Part shown: in pieces, positions 62,913-64,000 of the stretch
Layout of the letters: each line of letters begins with the position of its first letter
How positions within the stretch are numbered: position 1 is the stretch's first letter
Source of the DNA: Rubrivivax sp.
GTDB lineage: Bacteria; Pseudomonadota; Gammaproteobacteria; Burkholderiales; Burkholderiaceae_C
Direction: 5' to 3'
Assembly: GCA_030653505.1 (NCBI GenBank)
Contig: JAURZK010000194.1
Span: 1-64,000, forward strand
DNA: 64,000 nt
The notes under the pieces: model-generated
The model's database searches: none
Told to the model about the DNA's origin: nothing
The model's input: the letters and a program-made list of their open reading frames with translations, nothing else
Translations under genes and position numbers: made by a program

Positions 62913-63665
62913 TCAGGTGGCGGGTGGGGTGGCGCTGCGGCGGGCATGCCGCGTGGGGGCGGCGGGCGCGGCGCTGCGGGCGGCGGGCGCAGCGCCGCGG
63001 GCGGTGGCGCGGCGCAGTTTCTTCAGCGCCGCCAGCTGCGCCATCAGGTGGTCGTGCATCGCACGTTCTGCGCGCGCGGCGTCGTGCTGCACGAAGGCGT
63101 CCATCAGCACGCGGTGTTCGTTGATCGACGCCGCGATGCGCCCGGGCAGCGCCAGCTGGCGGCCGCGCATCAGGCGCATGAAGCGGCGCAGGTCACCGGT
63201 GACGCGGTCGAGCCAGCGGTTGGCCGCCAGCGCCTGCACGGCGCCGTGGAAGGCGTGGTTGGCGCGGTAGTAGCCGTCGATGTCCTCGGCCGCGGCGTGG
63301 CGTTCCAGCGCCTCGTGCAGGTGCTGCAGCGTGCGCAGGTCGTCGGCGTCGGCCTTGCTGGCCGCTTCGAAGGCGCAGCGGCCTTCCAGCAGCGCCATCA
63401 CCGGGAACAGCGCGTCGGCGTCATCCTCGGTGAGCTCGATGACGCGGCAGCCGCGGTGCGGCACGAGTTCCACCAGGCCTTCGGCGGCCAGCACCTTCAA
63501 TGCCTCGCGCAGCGGCGTGCGACTGACCTGCCAGGCGGCGGCCAGCGACTGTTCGTCGATGTACTCGCCCGGCAGCAGCGCGCCGTCGAAGACCAGGCCT
63601 CGCAGGCGCGTCGCCACGCCGTCGTGCAGCGAGGTGCCGCGCAGGGGGGCGGGGGTGTCGGTCAT
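62913..63665 (-). CDS. GntR-family (FadR-type) regulator of the malonate operon
   Basis: 250-residue regulator: winged-helix GntR domain (LPGEYIDEQSLAAAWQVSRTPLREALKVLAAEGLVEL, about 30-66) and an all-helical FCD ligand-binding domain with ALEGRCAFEAAS-like MALLEGRCAFEAA, YRANHAFHGAV and HRVLMDAFVQHDAARAERAM, where the metal-binding His/Asp pattern is preserved. The C-terminal 35 residues are an Ala/Arg tail. The ATG at 63665 is chosen over a longer frame because the FadR fold begins there. Malonate-responsive MatR/MdcY-type regulators are homologues. Confidence 0.87.
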   Translation of the reverse strand: MTDTPAPLRGTSLHDGVATRLRGLVFDGALLPGEYIDEQSLAAAWQVSRTPLREALKVLAAEGLVELVPHRGCRVIELTEDDADALFPVMALLEGRCAFEAASKADADDLRTLQHLHEALERHAAAEDIDGYYRANHAFHGAVQALAANRWLDRVTGDLRRFMRLMRGRQLALPGRIAASINEHRVLMDAFVQHDAARAERAMHDHLMAQLAALKKLRRATARGAAPAARSAAPAAPTRHARRSATPPAT

Positions 63666-63730
63666 GGGGCGCTTGTGCAGGTCGAGCTTGTTTCGCAGCC
63701 GGGGTCGTGGGACAGGATCCAGCATAACGA

Positions 63731-63748
63731 TGTAATTACGGAATCACA
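63731..63748 (-). promoter_or_regulatory. Candidate GntR operator upstream of the malonate operon
   Basis: The plus strand reads TGTAATT, four bases, AATCACA, an imperfect inverted repeat of TGTnATT arms resembling GntR/FadR operators (TGT...ACA). It lies 66-83 bases upstream of the regulator start and also faces the divergent uvrA promoter. Confidence 0.45.
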
Positions 63749-63876
63749 ATGGTCGTAACCCACCCGTGACTGGCACTTGGGCCGCTCGACGTGGGCTGCT
63801 CGACGCGGCGTCCGCGCAGCGCTGAAACTGGCACAGCGTCCCTAGAATCCTTGCCCTCCCCGTCGCTAAGGCTTCC

Positions 63877-64000
63877 ATGTCGTCCGGTGTCATTCGAATC
63901 CGCGGTGCGCGCCAGCACAACCTCAAGAACCTCGACCTCGACATTCAGACCGGCGAGCTGACGGTGGTCACCGGGCCCAGTGGCTCGGGCAAGAGCAGCC
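63877..64000 (+). CDS. uvrA: Excinuclease ABC subunit UvrA, partial (N-terminal 41 residues)
   Basis: The frame starts at ATG 63877 and continues past the window end. The visible part reads [18 protein letters not shown] then [12 protein letters not shown], the canonical N-terminus and Walker A of UvrA nucleotide excision repair ATPases. Large Burkholderiales UvrA paralogues share this start; which form it is cannot be decided from 41 residues. It is divergent from the malonate operon, and a TAGAAT hexamer (63843-63848) may be its -10 element. Confidence 0.9.
   Translation, partial: MSSGVIRIRGARQHNLKNLDLDIQTGELTVVTGPSGSGKSS

Overview
This 64-kb window is a high-GC chromosomal segment with very dense coding. 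Gene content and order point to a betaproteobacterium of the order Burkholderiales, close to the Rubrivivax/Leptothrix/Ideonella-type lineages. The signs are a zinc-ligand-poor DksA with a Lys/Ala-rich tail, a feoA-feoB-Cys-rich trio, a liu leucine-degradation locus with carbonic anhydrase and aceK inside it, two orphan Bug-type binding proteins and paired DUF2868/DUF3482 sequences. The lineage is inferred from family resemblance, not from a search. I see no rRNA, tRNA, CRISPR array, prophage or insertion sequence.

Layout. 1-6.3 kb (mostly minus): hslU (cut by the window edge), hslV, a STAS-domain protein, dksA, a CobW-type GTPase and a YhhQ-type queuosine-precursor transporter. 6.3-8.8 kb (plus): corC-lnt. 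8.8-11.2 kb (minus): feoA-feoB-DUF6587 with a Fur-box candidate upstream. 11.4-16.9 kb (plus): glyQ-glyS-gmhB-acyltransferase-YgjP-like metallohydrolase. 17-27.5 kb: an MBL hydrolase divergent from liuR, then liuA, a GNAT acetyltransferase, carbonic anhydrase, aceK, a thiolase, a LysE exporter, an SDR, a second acyl-CoA dehydrogenase and a LuxR-type regulator. 27.5-34.9 kb: a DUF2868-DUF3482 fusion, trkA-trkH, a CbiM-like permease, a Bug protein and an HCCA-isomerase-like protein. 35-42.5 kb: the second liu block, liuB-vapBC-liuC-DUF4126-liuD, then liuE. 42.5-44.5 kb: a YbaK protein, DUF1289, a second HCCA isomerase and an orphan VgrG-like beta-helix protein. 44.8-57.2 kb: a DUF4212/sodium-solute symporter pair, two small membrane proteins, an SSS-histidine kinase, a receiver-only regulator, a pseudokinase-exonuclease fusion, a hydrolase plus an exported protein, and a DUF294/CBS protein. 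57.3-63.7 kb (minus): a small membrane protein, an epimerase, a CWC protein, and a malonate cluster (GntR regulator, malonyl-CoA decarboxylase, Bug protein, malonyl-CoA synthetase). The window ends in the first codons of a plus-strand uvrA.

How the genes work together. LiuA, LiuB/LiuD, LiuC and LiuE make up the route from isovaleryl-CoA to acetyl-CoA and acetoacetate. Three near-identical 22-bp palindromes (before liuR, before liuA, before liuB) tie the two blocks into one LiuR regulon. Carbonic anhydrase could supply bicarbonate to the biotin carboxylase, and AceK would set flux of the resulting acetyl-CoA into the glyoxylate shunt. The 44.8-57.2 kb module resembles the CrbS/CrbR and VC2705-type symporter signalling clusters known from acetate sensing.

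Most notable oddities: a GmhB with Gly in place of the nucleophilic Asp; a vapBC pair inside the liu operon; a duplicated liuD start forming a 40-codon upstream ORF; a DUF2868-DUF3482 fusion without the P-loop; a degenerate histidine kinase fused to a DEDDh exonuclease; and a VgrG C-terminal beta-helix standing alone without any T6SS genes.
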